Of a stretch of 64,000 bases of DNA, positions 19,600-30,533 are shown in pieces. The first letter of the stretch is position 1; each line of letters starts with the position of its first letter. A program made the position numbers and the translations under genes. Source of the DNA: Clostridia bacterium. GTDB taxonomy: Bacteria; Bacillota; Clostridia; Oscillospirales; Acutalibacteraceae. The DNA is taken from the NCBI GenBank assembly GCA_017466365.1, contig JAFTUG010000009.1:62001-126000 (forward strand), read 5' to 3'. The notes below the pieces were generated by a model that was not told the DNA's origin, ran no database searches, and saw only the letters and a list, made by a program, of their open reading frames with translations.

Positions 19600-21102
19600 A
19601 TGGCAAAATATGTTCTTGCCCTCGATCAGGGTACAACAAGCTCCAGAGCGATAGTTTTTGATAAAAAAGGCAACATCGTAAGCAAGGCACAGAACGAATT
19701 TGAACAGATTTATCCTCGTGCAGGCTGGGTTGAGCATGACCCTCTTGCAATTCTCTACAGTCAGTTTCAGGCGGTATCTTCATGCATAATGCAGGGCGGA
19801 ATCAGCCCCGAGGATATCGCAGGCATAGGCATCACAAATCAGCGTGAAACAACAATTCTTTGGGACAGACAGACGGGTAAGCCTGTTTATAACGCAATCG
19901 TATGGCAATGCCGCAGAACGGCGGAAATCTGCGAAGAGCTTAAGGCGCAGGGTCTTGAAGAATACATAAAAGAAAAAACCGGTCTTGTTGTTGACGCATA
20001 TTTTTCCGCAACAAAAATAAAGTGGATTCTCGATAATGTTCCCGCCGCAAAAGAGCTTGCCGAGCAGGGCAGACTACTTTTCGGAACGGTTGAAACATGG
20101 CTTATCTGGAATCTTACGGGCGGAAGCGTTCATGTTACCGACTATTCAAATGCATCAAGAACAATGCTCTTTGATGTTGATAACCTTTGCTGGGATAAAT
20201 TCCTTTGCGAAAAGCTCGGAATTCCCATGTCAATTCTTCCCGAGCCCGTTCCCTCAAGCAAGGTTTACGGCAGAGTTTCAAAGGGCATTCTCGGCCTTGA
20301 ATTCCTTGAAGGTATCCCCATCTGCGGTGCGATCGGCGACCAGCCCGCCGCACTTTTCGGTCAGGGCTGCTTTGAAGCGGGTCAGGCTAAAAATACATAC
20401 GGCACAGGCTGCTTCCTGCTTATGAATACAGGCAAAACCCGTGTAAAATCAAAGAATAATCTTGTAACGGGCGTTGCATGGGGCATCGAAAATGAGGTTG
20501 AATATGCAATCGAAGGCTCGGCTTTCAATGCAGGCTCGGTTATCAAATGGCTGCGTGACGAGCTTCATATGATTGACACCGCAAAGCGCTGCGACGAGCT
20601 TGCGGAAAGTGTTCCCGATGCAAACGGAATTTATTTTGTTCCTGCATTTACGGGACTCGGTGCACCTTATTGGGATATGTATGCAAGAGGAACTCTTGTC
20701 GGTCTTACAAGAGGCGTAAACAGAGCGCATATCGCAAGAAGTGTGCTTGAAGCAATCGCATATCAGGTAACAGACCTTCTTGAAGCGATGAAATCCGATT
20801 CGGGTATCGACTTCACGGAGCTTCGTGTTGACGGCGGCGCAAGTGTCAGCAACATTATGATGAAGATTCAGGCGGATATGATAAGATGCAGCGTGAACCG
20901 CCCCAAAAACGTTGAAACAACGGCTCTCGGTGCGGCTTACCTTGCAGGTCTTGCCGTCGGTCTTTGGGAAAGCAAAGAAGAAATTCAGAATAACCGCAAG
21001 GTTGAAAGAGTTTTTGAGCCTGAAATGGAGCTTGACCAAAGAAATGAACTTTATGCAGGCTGGAAAAAGGCTGTTGAATGCTCAATGGGCTGGGCAAAAT
21101 AA
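19600..21102 (+). CDS. glpK: Glycerol kinase
   Basis: 500 residues, normal length. FGGY kinase: [14 protein letters not shown] at the N-terminus, [48 protein letters not shown] and [14 protein letters not shown] are family signatures. The ATG at 19600 has AAAGG 9 bases upstream; the ATG at 19591 is too close to it. It phosphorylates glycerol to sn-glycerol 3-phosphate. Confidence 0.96.
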   Translation: MAKYVLALDQGTTSSRAIVFDKKGNIVSKAQNEFEQIYPRAGWVEHDPLAILYSQFQAVSSCIMQGGISPEDIAGIGITNQRETTILWDRQTGKPVYNAIVWQCRRTAEICEELKAQGLEEYIKEKTGLVVDAYFSATKIKWILDNVPAAKELAEQGRLLFGTVETWLIWNLTGGSVHVTDYSNASRTMLFDVDNLCWDKFLCEKLGIPMSILPEPVPSSKVYGRVSKGILGLEFLEGIPICGAIGDQPAALFGQGCFEAGQAKNTYGTGCFLLMNTGKTRVKSKNNLVTGVAWGIENEVEYAIEGSAFNAGSVIKWLRDELHMIDTAKRCDELAESVPDANGIYFVPAFTGLGAPYWDMYARGTLVGLTRGVNRAHIARSVLEAIAYQVTDLLEAMKSDSGIDFTELRVDGGASVSNIMMKIQADMIRCSVNRPKNVETTALGAAYLAGLAVGLWESKEEIQNNRKVERVFEPEMELDQRNELYAGWKKAVECSMGWAK

Positions 21103-21117
21103 ATTGGAGATGTTAAA

Positions 21118-22287
21118 ATGGATTATTTAAAGGAGTCTTTGCGGCTTCATTACGAATGGAAGGGCAAGCTTGAAACAAAAGCGAGAGCAGATGCCGCTTG
21201 CAAGCAGGATTTGTCGCTTGCATATACCCCCGGCGTTGCCGCACCCTGCCTTGAAATTCAAAAGGATATTAATAAAAGCTATGAGCTTACAAGAAGATGG
21301 AATACCGTTGCTGTCATAACCGACGGCACGGCTGTTCTCGGTCTGGGCGACATCGGACCCGAAGCAGGTATGCCTGTTATGGAGGGTAAGTGCCTTCTTT
21401 TCAAGGCTTTTGCCGATATTGATGCAATTCCTCTCTGCATCCGCTCAAAGGATACGGATGAAATCGTTAAATCCGTTTCGCTTTTTGCAGGAAGCTTCGG
21501 CGGCATAAATCTTGAGGATATTGCGGCTCCCAGATGCTTTGAAATTGAAAGAAAATTAAAGGAAATCTGCGATATTCCCGTATTCCATGATGATCAGCAC
21601 GGCACTGCGGTTGTTGTGCTTGCGGCTGTGCTTAACGCGCTTCGCTGTGTCGGTAAAAAGCTTGAAAATTGCACAGTTGCAATGAGCGGTGCAGGCTCTG
21701 CGGGCTCGGCTATCGCAAAGCTCCTCAATGCCTGCGGTGCGGGGAATATTATTATGAGCGACAGAGAGGGGATTATCTGCAAGGGTCAGCCTCTTTCACC
21801 TGCTTTTGATGAACTTGCCGATTTTACGAATAAAAACCGTATTACCGGCACTCTTGCCGATGCAATGAGGGGCGCGGATGTGTTTGTCGGCGTTTCCGCA
21901 GGCGGAATAGTCAGCAAGGAAATGGTTGCATCCATGGCTGAAAACGCTGTTGTTATGGCAATGGCAAATCCTTCGCCCGAAATTATGCCCGATGAGGCGC
22001 TTGCCGCAGGTGCTGCCGTAGTCGGTACGGGCAGAAGCGATTTTCCCAATCAGATCAACAATGTTCTTGCCTTCCCGGGAATTTTCAGAGGTGCGCTTGA
22101 CGTGAGGGCATCGGATATCAATGAGGAAATGAAGCTTGCCGCCGCTCATGCGATAGCAGACCTTGTTTCGGAAGATAAACTCTGCCCCGAATATATCCTT
22201 CCCGAGGCGTTTGATGAGAGGGTGGGACCTGCCGTTGCAAAGGCTGTCGCAGCTGCAGCCGGAGACAGTAAAGTTGCACGAATTTAA
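21118..22287 (+). CDS. NAD(P)-dependent malic enzyme
   Basis: 389 residues. It decarboxylates malate to pyruvate. Conserved parts are YTPGVAAPCLEI, ITDGTAVLGLGDIGPEAGMPVMEGK, FHDDQHGTAVVVLAA and the Rossmann motif SGAGSAGSAIAKLL, with NPSPEI further on. The short bacterial form without a phosphotransacetylase domain. Last gene of the rightward run that starts at ktrB. The ATG follows TTGGAGA. Confidence 0.95.
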   Translation: MDYLKESLRLHYEWKGKLETKARADAACKQDLSLAYTPGVAAPCLEIQKDINKSYELTRRWNTVAVITDGTAVLGLGDIGPEAGMPVMEGKCLLFKAFADIDAIPLCIRSKDTDEIVKSVSLFAGSFGGINLEDIAAPRCFEIERKLKEICDIPVFHDDQHGTAVVVLAAVLNALRCVGKKLENCTVAMSGAGSAGSAIAKLLNACGAGNIIMSDREGIICKGQPLSPAFDELADFTNKNRITGTLADAMRGADVFVGVSAGGIVSKEMVASMAENAVVMAMANPSPEIMPDEALAAGAAVVGTGRSDFPNQINNVLAFPGIFRGALDVRASDINEEMKLAAAHAIADLVSEDKLCPEYILPEAFDERVGPAVAKAVAAAAGDSKVARI

Positions 22288-22458
22288 CGGATAAAGTTTA
22301 GCAAAAATAAACAAAAAATGTTGCAGTAATATTTATTTGTTTTTTTGCTATTGCTTTATTTTATAAAATATGCAATAATTATTCAGTAAAAATGGACTGA
22401 AGTGTTAAAACTTCTTCGGATTTACATCTGAAATTCAAAATTTTAAGGAGGAAAACTT

Positions 22459-25400
22459 ATGTCCAAAATGAAAAAGGTCATCAGCCTTGTGCTTTGTTTC
22501 GCACTTTTTGCAGGAACATTTGCATTCCTTGGTGATCTCATCGCACCTTCCGCAAGTGCAGCAGAAGGTACAACAAACGTAAAAACATTTGCAGAAGTAG
22601 ATGCAGCATACGACAAGTACGTCTATGTCGGACTTGATGTTATCGAAGTTGCAAACGGCAAACTCACCGACGGTTATGTTAACGCTGGTGACTGGCTTGA
22701 ATACCGTTGTACAATCCTTTCCGATATGTATGTCGGTAACTCCGCTCCTCATATCGTATATGAAAGAGATTTCTTCGATGTTCGTGTTGTTACAAGTACA
22801 ACACCCAGCACATCCACAACATTTGAGAAGGCAGACTATGAAGGCAACAAGAAGTTCCCTGACGGTTCCTTTATGAACCCCGATCATCCCTATGCAGCAC
22901 CCAATGTTCCTTCATACAACACACTTACAGCACTTCCCTATACAAACGTTGTAACCCAGATGGGCTTCTGTGAAATCGACGAAGCAACATATTCAAACTG
23001 GGACTTTGTTAAGGCAAACCTTGGTGTTACCACAACAGCATGGAACTCAAACTTCCCCATGACAGAAGACACATGGATTCTTTCATGGTACGTAAGAGTT
23101 AAGGAAGGCCTTAAAGATGGCGAAACAGGTGAATCCTTCTCACCCGAAGCAATCTATAAGCACAACATCAACCCCTCAACAGGTAAGGGTGACTCCAGAA
23201 GACTTGCTGATATCTTCACAGCAGATAAACAGGGCACATACGCATCTTCAACATCACTCGCACTCAGATATAATGTTGTTAAGCACGTTCTTCTTGACGA
23301 CTGCTCACACACATTCACTATCGGCGTAAATCCCGCTGATAACCCCGAAGTTATCGAAAAAGAGCCTGTTACCTTCAACTATGTTGACGGCACAGTAATC
23401 GAAACAACCGAATATGCCGAAGGCGAAACAATCGTTATCCCCGAGGTTGCAAACCTTATCGGTTGGGCTGATTCAACAGGTAAGCTTGTTGAAATCAATA
23501 CAACAATGGGTCAGAGAGCTCTCACATACACAGCAGTTCTCTCAACAGATAAGTTTGATGTTAAGATTAATCTTGACGGCGGCGCATTTGCAGAAGACGC
23601 AGCTCTTCCCGAAGGCGCAGTTAAGAATGCTGACGGCTCCGTAACCGTTAAGGCAGCATTCGGTGAGGAATATGACCTCACAGCTCTTCCTGTTCCCGAA
23701 AAGGCAGGCTATAAGGCAACATGGGATCCCGCAACCGTAAAGGTTGAAAGCACAAAGGGTGCAACAGCAAAGGTTAAGTGGACTGCAGACACATTCACTG
23801 CAAAGTTCTATCTTGATAAGGCTGCATATGAAGCAGACGCAGAAGCACTCAAATCAATTGATGTTGATTACAAGGCAACTCTTACATACGGCAGCGCAGC
23901 AGAGCTCGCAGCAATGAAGGTTGACAGCAAGTTTGCAGGTTGGATTAATGCTGCAACAGGCGAAAAGGTAAGCTCACAGGTTGCTATCGGTGCTTACAAT
24001 TTCACAGAAGATACAGAATTCTACGGCGACTGGACTCCCTATAACAGCACAGTAACTGTTTGGGGCCGTGACTATGCAAACGGCGGCTGGAAGGTTCTCG
24101 GAACCAAGTACGCAGATGCAGGCACAACTCTTAAGATTAACGACCTCAAGGCTTATGTTAACGAAGAAACCACAGGCACAGCTGCTGCACAGTATGTTGT
24201 TGCAGGTTCAGAAAGCACATACAGCTCCGATACCGCAATCAGAAATGATTTCGTAATGGCAGAAGGCAACAAGGATGTTTATATTTACACAAGCATTAAG
24301 TTTGACGTAACATTCAAGGTTCCCGTATTCGATGAAAACGGCTACATTACAGAAGAATACAAAGATGAAGTAAAGAGCGTTACATCATCAGCAACAGACG
24401 ATAAATACTTGACCGCTACCATACTTGCATCCGCTCCCGCAAAGATGACAGGTTATAAGTTCACAGGCTGGACTGATGCAGAAGGCAATGTTTACCCCGA
24501 AGGCAACATCGCATTTGATTATGCAAACGGCACAGCTTATGAATTCACCGCAGTGTATGAAGAGGTTGAATATACAATCGAATTCATCGTTAATAACGCA
24601 TCGGCACTTAAGGAAACCATCAAGGCTGAAGGCACATACACTGTAGGCGATACATTCAAGCTTTCCGAAATGACACTCGTTAAGGAAGACGGCACAGAAG
24701 GCATTCTTCCCGAAATCGGTATTGAAAACAGTGAACAGGCAGGCGGTCCCTACAGAAACGTTAACGGCTATAAGTTCACCGGCTGGAAGGTTGGTACACA
24801 GACTGCAAACCTTACAGATTTCGATATCACAACAGAAGTTGAAATCACTCCCGCAGTTATCAGTGCAGTAACACTCAACGAAACAATCAGCATTAAGGGC
24901 TTCTGGGAAGCACTTTACTACGATTTCGTAGCTCACTACAGCACAGGCGAAGTTGATGCAGAAGGCAACCTTGTTTATAAGGCAATGCCCGCTGTTCAGG
25001 TTCAGACCGGCAAGAGCCTTGATGCAGCTTATGCAGCAGCTCTTGAAACAGTTAACGCAAACCTTCCCGAAGGCAAGAAATTCTCACTCTGGAAGCTTGA
25101 GGACGGTTCAAAGCAGCCCAACAACATGCCTGCATACGGCGTTGAGGTTTATGCAACATATCGCGGCAGATCACTTTCAATTTACCTTGATTACAACTAC
25201 GGCACAGAAGAAGCTCCCGTTGAACTTAAGGATTCAATGATCAAGAGCGCACAGTACAGCAAGTATCTCTTCGACGGCGTTGACGTTGAAAATGATATTC
25301 CCGAAGGCGAGCTTAATTCAATCGCTAACATGATCAGAATGTCAGTTGTTACTTCAGCAAACAGACCCGGAGAAGACTATGAAGTTGTAAACTGGAAGAT

Positions 25401-25869
25401 TTATTATGTTGAAAGCGACAACGTAGAAGATATTTATAACAAGGAAAATTGGCGCGAAGGTATCAGCGATATCGAAGGCTCCACAATTGCTAAATATAAC
25501 CTTATCTTCCAGGTAGAGTGGAAGGCACATAAGGACTTCCTCTTCAGAGTTTATAATACAGACGGTGCTCTTCGCAGCGCTATCGATAAGAAGTTCCAGA
25601 GACATTTCTGGTACATGAATAAGCCTGTTGATGAAGAAAACGCAGAGCCTCTCAACGCTCTTCCCGAAAGACTTATCATTCTTGGCTTCCTTCCCAAGCT
25701 TGACGGCTTCTCATTCGACAGATTCTTTGAAGCTGACATGTGGGCAAATATCAGCATCAGAGTTGATCCTATCAGCCTTTCAAAGGCATGGCTCAATCCC
25801 GCAAACTGGGGCGCACTTCTTGAAGCTCTCTTCAATGGTCTTTCATCAGGCTTCGGCGGTGCTATCTGA
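22459..25869 (+). CDS. Large secreted protein with InlB/Listeria-Bacteroides-type repeats
   Basis: 1136 residues. A signal peptide ends near SASAAEG (about 35). The N-terminal third may be a cohesin- or adhesin-like beta domain. From about 290 onward several 60-80 residue repeats carry the F-x-Y-x-x-G ... GY-K-F-T-G-W pattern (for example GYKFTGWTDAEGN and GYKFTGWKVGTQ) of InlB B-repeats. The C-terminus is hydrophobic and Gly-rich (GLSSGFGGAI) without LPXTG. AAGGAGGAAAACTT precedes the ATG. The stop is TGA. Likely a surface or matrix protein; the ligand is unknown. Confidence 0.85.
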   Translation: MSKMKKVISLVLCFALFAGTFAFLGDLIAPSASAAEGTTNVKTFAEVDAAYDKYVYVGLDVIEVANGKLTDGYVNAGDWLEYRCTILSDMYVGNSAPHIVYERDFFDVRVVTSTTPSTSTTFEKADYEGNKKFPDGSFMNPDHPYAAPNVPSYNTLTALPYTNVVTQMGFCEIDEATYSNWDFVKANLGVTTTAWNSNFPMTEDTWILSWYVRVKEGLKDGETGESFSPEAIYKHNINPSTGKGDSRRLADIFTADKQGTYASSTSLALRYNVVKHVLLDDCSHTFTIGVNPADNPEVIEKEPVTFNYVDGTVIETTEYAEGETIVIPEVANLIGWADSTGKLVEINTTMGQRALTYTAVLSTDKFDVKINLDGGAFAEDAALPEGAVKNADGSVTVKAAFGEEYDLTALPVPEKAGYKATWDPATVKVESTKGATAKVKWTADTFTAKFYLDKAAYEADAEALKSIDVDYKATLTYGSAAELAAMKVDSKFAGWINAATGEKVSSQVAIGAYNFTEDTEFYGDWTPYNSTVTVWGRDYANGGWKVLGTKYADAGTTLKINDLKAYVNEETTGTAAAQYVVAGSESTYSSDTAIRNDFVMAEGNKDVYIYTSIKFDVTFKVPVFDENGYITEEYKDEVKSVTSSATDDKYLTATILASAPAKMTGYKFTGWTDAEGNVYPEGNIAFDYANGTAYEFTAVYEEVEYTIEFIVNNASALKETIKAEGTYTVGDTFKLSEMTLVKEDGTEGILPEIGIENSEQAGGPYRNVNGYKFTGWKVGTQTANLTDFDITTEVEITPAVISAVTLNETISIKGFWEALYYDFVAHYSTGEVDAEGNLVYKAMPAVQVQTGKSLDAAYAAALETVNANLPEGKKFSLWKLEDGSKQPNNMPAYGVEVYATYRGRSLSIYLDYNYGTEEAPVELKDSMIKSAQYSKYLFDGVDVENDIPEGELNSIANMIRMSVVTSANRPGEDYEVVNWKIYYVESDNVEDIYNKENWREGISDIEGSTIAKYNLIFQVEWKAHKDFLFRVYNTDGALRSAIDKKFQRHFWYMNKPVDEENAEPLNALPERLIILGFLPKLDGFSFDRFFEADMWANISIRVDPISLSKAWLNPANWGALLEALFNGLSSGFGGAI

Positions 25870-25903
25870 TTAACGGATTAATCCGAACACAATAAGCTAA
25901 ACA

Positions 25904-25940
25904 AAACTCCTCTGCGTGAAAACGCAGGGGAGTTTTAATA
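25904..25940 (+). terminator. Rho-independent terminator
   Basis: AACTCCTCTGCGT / ACGCAGGGGAGTT stem with a GAAA loop and a short T-run. Confidence 0.85.
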
Positions 25941-25984
25941 TGCTTGCAATTAATCGTACTGCAGAGGCGGATATTATTTGTCGC

Positions 25985-26020
25985 AAAAAAACAAGGGGCT
26001 GTTTTCACAGTCCCTTGTTT
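25985..26020 (-). terminator. Terminator of the small lipoprotein gene
   Basis: Read leftward, AAACAAGGGACTGT pairs with ACAGCCCCTTGTTT and is followed by a T-run (AAAAAAA at 25985-25991 on the plus strand). Confidence 0.75.
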
Positions 26021-26027
26021 AATGTGC

Positions 26028-26249
26028 TTACATTGTTGTATTGCTGTTGTCGGTTATATTGCCCGTCATATCAGGCATAACGTCCGTCATATCATCCGCA
26101 AGGGATGAAAGCTCGGTTTCAAGCTCGGTGAGAACGGGAGAATCCTCGCTCTTATCGGTAACTTTGCCGCCCTCTGCTCCGTTGCAGCCTGCAAATGCAA
26201 GAGCAATAAGAATAACCGCAACTGAAAGAATAAATGTTGTTTTTTTCAT
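26028..26249 (-). CDS. Small lipoprotein, unknown
   Basis: 73 residues. Lipobox ALAFAGC (Cys about 22) after a hydrophobic signal segment, then an acidic Asp/Glu/Thr-rich tail. The ATG at 26249 has AAGGAG 7 bases upstream. No recognised domain. Confidence 0.7.
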   Translation of the reverse strand: MKKTTFILSVAVILIALAFAGCNGAEGGKVTDKSEDSPVLTELETELSSLADDMTDVMPDMTGNITDNSNTTM

Positions 26250-26329
26250 ATCATTACTCCTTTCCGACCAAGTCACAACTTTCGTTTGCGATTATTTTAA
26301 CCGTACGGGAGCATAATATTCATATGTTT

Positions 26330-26974
26330 TTATTTTTTTGCTTTCTTAAGCTTTTTGGGAGCTTTTTCTTCTTTGGGTTCGCCGATTTCGACGATGTAGA
26401 ATGCGGCTGTCCATACAAGAAGAGCAACGAAAACAATTATCATTCCATTGTGGAATCCGCCGAAGGCAAGAGTATCAACAAGAACTATTTCGCCGAGAAG
26501 CGAAACGAGCCAGCCTGAGGAGAAAATTTTGACAACATTGATTGTTCCGTCCAAAATCGGAGCTGCAGCAGCGTTAAAGCAGGCTGTCATTGTGATAACC
26601 GCCGCAATGCCTGCAACGGAGGCGATAATAACAGGAATTCTCTTGTCACTGCAAATTGACCATATAATAATAAAAATTGCCGCAATAATTGCAATTGCAA
26701 AAGCGATAACCGTTGCAATAAGCTCTCCCTTTATGGGGTCAAGAATTGCAGGGAATTCAACGGGTCCGGAGGATTTAATGTCTTCATATGTGAAGCCGAC
26801 TATTGTGTCGGTTCCGAGGAAAAATCCGATAATCTGCTTAAGGGTGAATGTTTCTTCAATACCCGCATCAACAAGTGTTGTTGAAAGTCTTACAAGAACA
26901 AATTCAAGCAGAAGTGCTACGGGGAAGATTATTGCCGCAAGGAGCGCATTCACGATGCGATAAACATATTTCAT
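26330..26974 (-). CDS. Multi-pass membrane protein, unknown
   Basis: 214 residues with about five hydrophobic segments (residues 8-30, 45-56, 88-112, 118-140, 170-195) and a Lys/Glu-rich C-terminal tail (KEEKAPKKLKKAKK). I do not recognise the family. It lies 21 bases downstream of glnS on the same strand and could be read from the gltX-glnS transcript. Confidence 0.75.
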   Translation of the reverse strand: MKYVYRIVNALLAAIIFPVALLLEFVLVRLSTTLVDAGIEETFTLKQIIGFFLGTDTIVGFTYEDIKSSGPVEFPAILDPIKGELIATVIAFAIAIIAAIFIIIWSICSDKRIPVIIASVAGIAAVITMTACFNAAAAPILDGTINVVKIFSSGWLVSLLGEIVLVDTLAFGGFHNGMIIVFVALLVWTAAFYIVEIGEPKEEKAPKKLKKAKK

Positions 26975-26995
26975 GGCAAAAATCCTTTCTTTTAA

Positions 26996-28651
26996 TTATT
27001 TCCAAGAGGTGTTGAGTGCAACGGTGCGGTTGAAAATGAGCTTTTCATCGGTTGAGTTTTTGTCAACGCAGAAATAACCCTGACGCATAAACTGGAAGGT
27101 GTCACCGCATTTGGAGTTGCCTATACCGCCCTCAACAAGGCAGCCTTCAAGAATCTCAAGAGAATTGGGGTTGAGATGGGTGAGATAATTCTCTTTGCCG
27201 TCTGCCATGGGGTCTTCAACGTTGAAAAGGCGGTCATAAAGGCGGATTTCGCATTTTTTGCAGTCCGAAGCGCTGACCCAGTGAATTGTGCCCTTAACCT
27301 TTCTGCCGTCGGGTGCATTGCCGCCCTTTGATTCGGGGTCATAGGTGCAGTGAAGGCAGGTAACTTCGCCGTTTTCGTCGGTTTCCCAGCTGTTGCAGGT
27401 TACGAGATATGCGCTCTTGAGACGTACTTCATTACCGGGATAAAGTCTGAAATACTTCTTGGGAGGCTCAACCATAAAGTCATCACGTTCAACGAAAAGC
27501 TCTCTTGAGAAATGAACGGTTCTTGTGCCGAGTTCGGGCTTAAGAGGATTGATTTCAACCTCGATTGCCTCGCTCTGTCCCTCGGGGTAGTTGTCGATAA
27601 TAACCTTAAGAGGACGGAGAACAGCCATTGCACGGGGTGCGTTTTCGTTGAGATTATCTCTTACGCAGGCTTCAAGCAGACCGTAGTCAACAACGCTGTC
27701 TGCCTTTGAAACGCCGATGCGGTTTATGAAATCACGAACCGCTGCTGCAGGGTAGCCTCTTCTTCTCATACCGCAAAGAGTAATCATTCTGGGGTCGTCC
27801 CAACCGTCAACTGTTCCGTTCTGCACCATTGCAAGGTTATATCTCTTGCTTGTTACGCAGTAGTTGAGGTTGAGGCGGGCAAACTCAATCTGTCTGGGAG
27901 GCTCTTCAAAACCGATTTCTTGGATGAACCAGTCATAAAGAGGTCTGTGATTTTCAAATTCAAGCGAGCAGAGTGAATAGGTAACGTTTTCCCTTGCATC
28001 CGAAAGGGGATGAGCGAAGTCATACATGGGATATACGCACCATTTATCGCCTGTCTGATGGTGAGTAACATGAGCTATTCTGTAAATAACGGGGTCACGC
28101 ATGTTGATGTTGGGCGATGCCATATCAATCTTTGCACGGAGAGTTTTTTCACCGTTTGCGAATTCGCCTGCGGTCATGCGTGCGAAAAGATCAAGGTTTT
28201 CTTCAACCGAGCGGTCACGGTAGGGGCTGTTTTTGCCGGGCTCGGTGAGAGTTCCTCTGTATTCTCTGATTTCGTCGGCAGTAAGGTCGCAAACATATGC
28301 CTTGCCTTTCTTGATGAGCTTGATTGCACACTCATAGATGAAATCGAAATAGCTTGAAGCATAGAAAACATTGTTCCACTTGAAGCCGAGCCATTCGATA
28401 TCAGCTTTGATTGCATCAACGTATTCAACATCTTCCTTTGAGGGATTGGTGTCGTCAAGACGGAGATTGCAAATGCCGCCGTATTTTTCGGCTGTTGCAA
28501 AGTCGATTGTGATAGCCTTTGCGTGACCGATATGGAGATATCCGTTGGGCTCGGGCGGGAAACGGGTCTGAACACGGGAATTTACACCGTTTGCAAGGTC
28601 TTCGTCTATAAAATCATAAATAAAATTTGAAGAGGTATTGATTTCGTCCAT
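26996..28651 (-). CDS. glnS: Glutaminyl-tRNA synthetase
   Basis: 551 residues. Class I synthetase that charges tRNA-Gln. The HIGH motif is in [12 protein letters not shown], the KMSKS-equivalent in CVTSKRYNL, and the C-terminal anticodon-binding beta barrels are present. The ATG at 28651 has GAAAGGA 10 bases upstream; an upstream TTG is rejected. It follows gltX by 18 bases. If the nearby prophage reads TAG as Gln, a suppressor tRNA would have to be charged by this enzyme or a mischarging route; this link is inference. Confidence 0.96.
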   Translation of the reverse strand: MDEINTSSNFIYDFIDEDLANGVNSRVQTRFPPEPNGYLHIGHAKAITIDFATAEKYGGICNLRLDDTNPSKEDVEYVDAIKADIEWLGFKWNNVFYASSYFDFIYECAIKLIKKGKAYVCDLTADEIREYRGTLTEPGKNSPYRDRSVEENLDLFARMTAGEFANGEKTLRAKIDMASPNINMRDPVIYRIAHVTHHQTGDKWCVYPMYDFAHPLSDARENVTYSLCSLEFENHRPLYDWFIQEIGFEEPPRQIEFARLNLNYCVTSKRYNLAMVQNGTVDGWDDPRMITLCGMRRRGYPAAAVRDFINRIGVSKADSVVDYGLLEACVRDNLNENAPRAMAVLRPLKVIIDNYPEGQSEAIEVEINPLKPELGTRTVHFSRELFVERDDFMVEPPKKYFRLYPGNEVRLKSAYLVTCNSWETDENGEVTCLHCTYDPESKGGNAPDGRKVKGTIHWVSASDCKKCEIRLYDRLFNVEDPMADGKENYLTHLNPNSLEILEGCLVEGGIGNSKCGDTFQFMRQGYFCVDKNSTDEKLIFNRTVALNTSWK

Positions 28652-28669
28652 TGTTATGTGTCCTTTCAA

Positions 28670-30328
28670 TTATAAATTGCTCAATGCATCATTAAGTCTT
28701 GCCTTTATTTCATCCTCGCCGAGAAGCTGCATGATTGAGTAAAGGTCGGGCGTGTTTTTGCGTGAGGTAAGGGCAATACGGATAACCGTTGAAATATCGC
28801 CAACGTGACCCTTGAATGCCTCGGGATTTTTCTTGTATTCCTTAACATTGGGAGTGAAGCCGAGAGGCTCGCACATCTCCTTGATTTTTGCAAACCACAT
28901 ATCCTTGTCGTCCGCAAGAGAGAAGGTCTCGGCGTATTTTGAGATAATTGCCGCCGCATCTTCTTTTGCTATATTTTCGGGCATGGTGTAATCGGGCTGA
29001 TAGAGTGATTTATAGAAATATGAAACATAATCCTTAACCTCGTTCCATTTTGCAATGTCCTTACGGGGCTTGGGATTTTCTCTGTCAATGTTGACAATTG
29101 CGGTTGAGAATTCGGGGTCTGCGGTGAAAATATCATAGAACTCTGGGTCATATGTCTTTGCCCATTCTGCAACATTATCATAAACCTGTTGAGCGGTCAT
29201 AACCGAAATAACGTTTTTGGAAACGTCGTTGAGCTTAACAAGGTCGAAAAGGCAGCCGCTTGAGCTCATTTTCTTAAGGTTGAAGGGGAATTTATCAATG
29301 CTTTCCTTCGGATTTGCTCTGCGCCAATCTTCAAAGTTGGAGTTAAGAAGGGTGAGAAGATATTCAAGCACGCTCTCCTTCGGGAAGCCCTGCTCAAAGA
29401 AATAGCTTACGGCAGCTTCGGGGTCCTTTCTCTTTGAAAGCTTGCGCTTATCGCCTGTTTCTTCGTCGATTTTCATAACCTGCGGAGTATGGGCGAATTT
29501 AGGTGCTTTATATCCGCAAACACGGAAAAGCTCAATGTGCTTGGGAACGGAGGAAATCCATTCCTCGCCTCTGATAACATGAGTTGTTCTCATAAAATGG
29601 TCATCGCAGGCATGTGCAAAATGATAGGTAGGAATGCCGTCAGACTTAAGAAGAACCTCATCGATTATGTTTTCGGGCATTTCAATCTTGCCTCTGATAA
29701 CATCCTCAAAAACAATTTTCTTGTCTTCGCTTCCGCTTGAACGCAGACGGAGCACCCAGGGCTTGCCTTCTGCAATATTCTTTTCAATTTCCTCATAAGT
29801 GAGGTCACGGCACTTTGCCCATTTTCCGAAGTAGCCCCAGATAAGTGCGTCGCCCTGCTCCTGCTCCTTGCGAAGCTCGGAAAGCTCGTCCGCCGTGCAG
29901 AAACACGGATAAGCAGCACCTTTTTCAACAAGGCTCTTTGCAACTGTCTGATAAATTTCAGCTCTCTTGCTTTGCGTATAGGGACCGTAAGCACCCTTTT
30001 CAGTGCCGTAGCCCGTAACGCCTTCGGTAAATTCAACGCCGAAATAGTTGAAGCCCTCGATGATTGCGGAAACGCCGTCGTCAATCTCACGCTTCTTATC
30101 GGTATCTTCAATTCTTAAGAATGAAACGCCGTTTGTTGTCTGTGCGGTAAGCACGTCAACAAGTGCGCTGAAAAGTCCGCCGATGTGGAGATATCCCGTG
30201 GGTGAGGGAGCGAATCTTGCTACTCTTGCACCTTCGGGAAGATTTCTTGCAGGATAGAGATTCTCATAATAATCTGGCGTTTTATCAATATGCGGAAAAA
30301 GAAGCTCCGCCAATTTTTTGTTATCCAA
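28670..30328 (-). CDS. gltX: Glutamyl-tRNA synthetase (GltX family)
   Basis: 552 residues. APSPTGYLHIGGLFSAL holds the HIGH-type motif and DKRKLSKRKDPEA the KMSKS motif. It charges tRNA-Glu. The start is a TTG at 30328 with AGGAGTG upstream; no ATG fits. It forms an operon with glnS, and a tRNA-Glu gene lies 2.3 kb away. Confidence 0.94.
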   Translation of the reverse strand: MDNKKLAELLFPHIDKTPDYYENLYPARNLPEGARVARFAPSPTGYLHIGGLFSALVDVLTAQTTNGVSFLRIEDTDKKREIDDGVSAIIEGFNYFGVEFTEGVTGYGTEKGAYGPYTQSKRAEIYQTVAKSLVEKGAAYPCFCTADELSELRKEQEQGDALIWGYFGKWAKCRDLTYEEIEKNIAEGKPWVLRLRSSGSEDKKIVFEDVIRGKIEMPENIIDEVLLKSDGIPTYHFAHACDDHFMRTTHVIRGEEWISSVPKHIELFRVCGYKAPKFAHTPQVMKIDEETGDKRKLSKRKDPEAAVSYFFEQGFPKESVLEYLLTLLNSNFEDWRRANPKESIDKFPFNLKKMSSSGCLFDLVKLNDVSKNVISVMTAQQVYDNVAEWAKTYDPEFYDIFTADPEFSTAIVNIDRENPKPRKDIAKWNEVKDYVSYFYKSLYQPDYTMPENIAKEDAAAIISKYAETFSLADDKDMWFAKIKEMCEPLGFTPNVKEYKKNPEAFKGHVGDISTVIRIALTSRKNTPDLYSIMQLLGEDEIKARLNDALSNL

Positions 30329-30533
30329 AATTATGCACTCCTATTTATACAATATAATTATAATTTTACTTATACCCTATTATTATTGCAGAAAACAGCG
30401 CAAGTATCAAGAGGAATTTTCAAATTTTTGCCTTTGTTTTCCTCTTTTTTTCTGTTTTTATCCTCAAGCGGAATAATGGCAGACTCAATTGCCAAAAATA
30501 CGGGTGAAATATATAAGTGAGAAGAGGTTAATT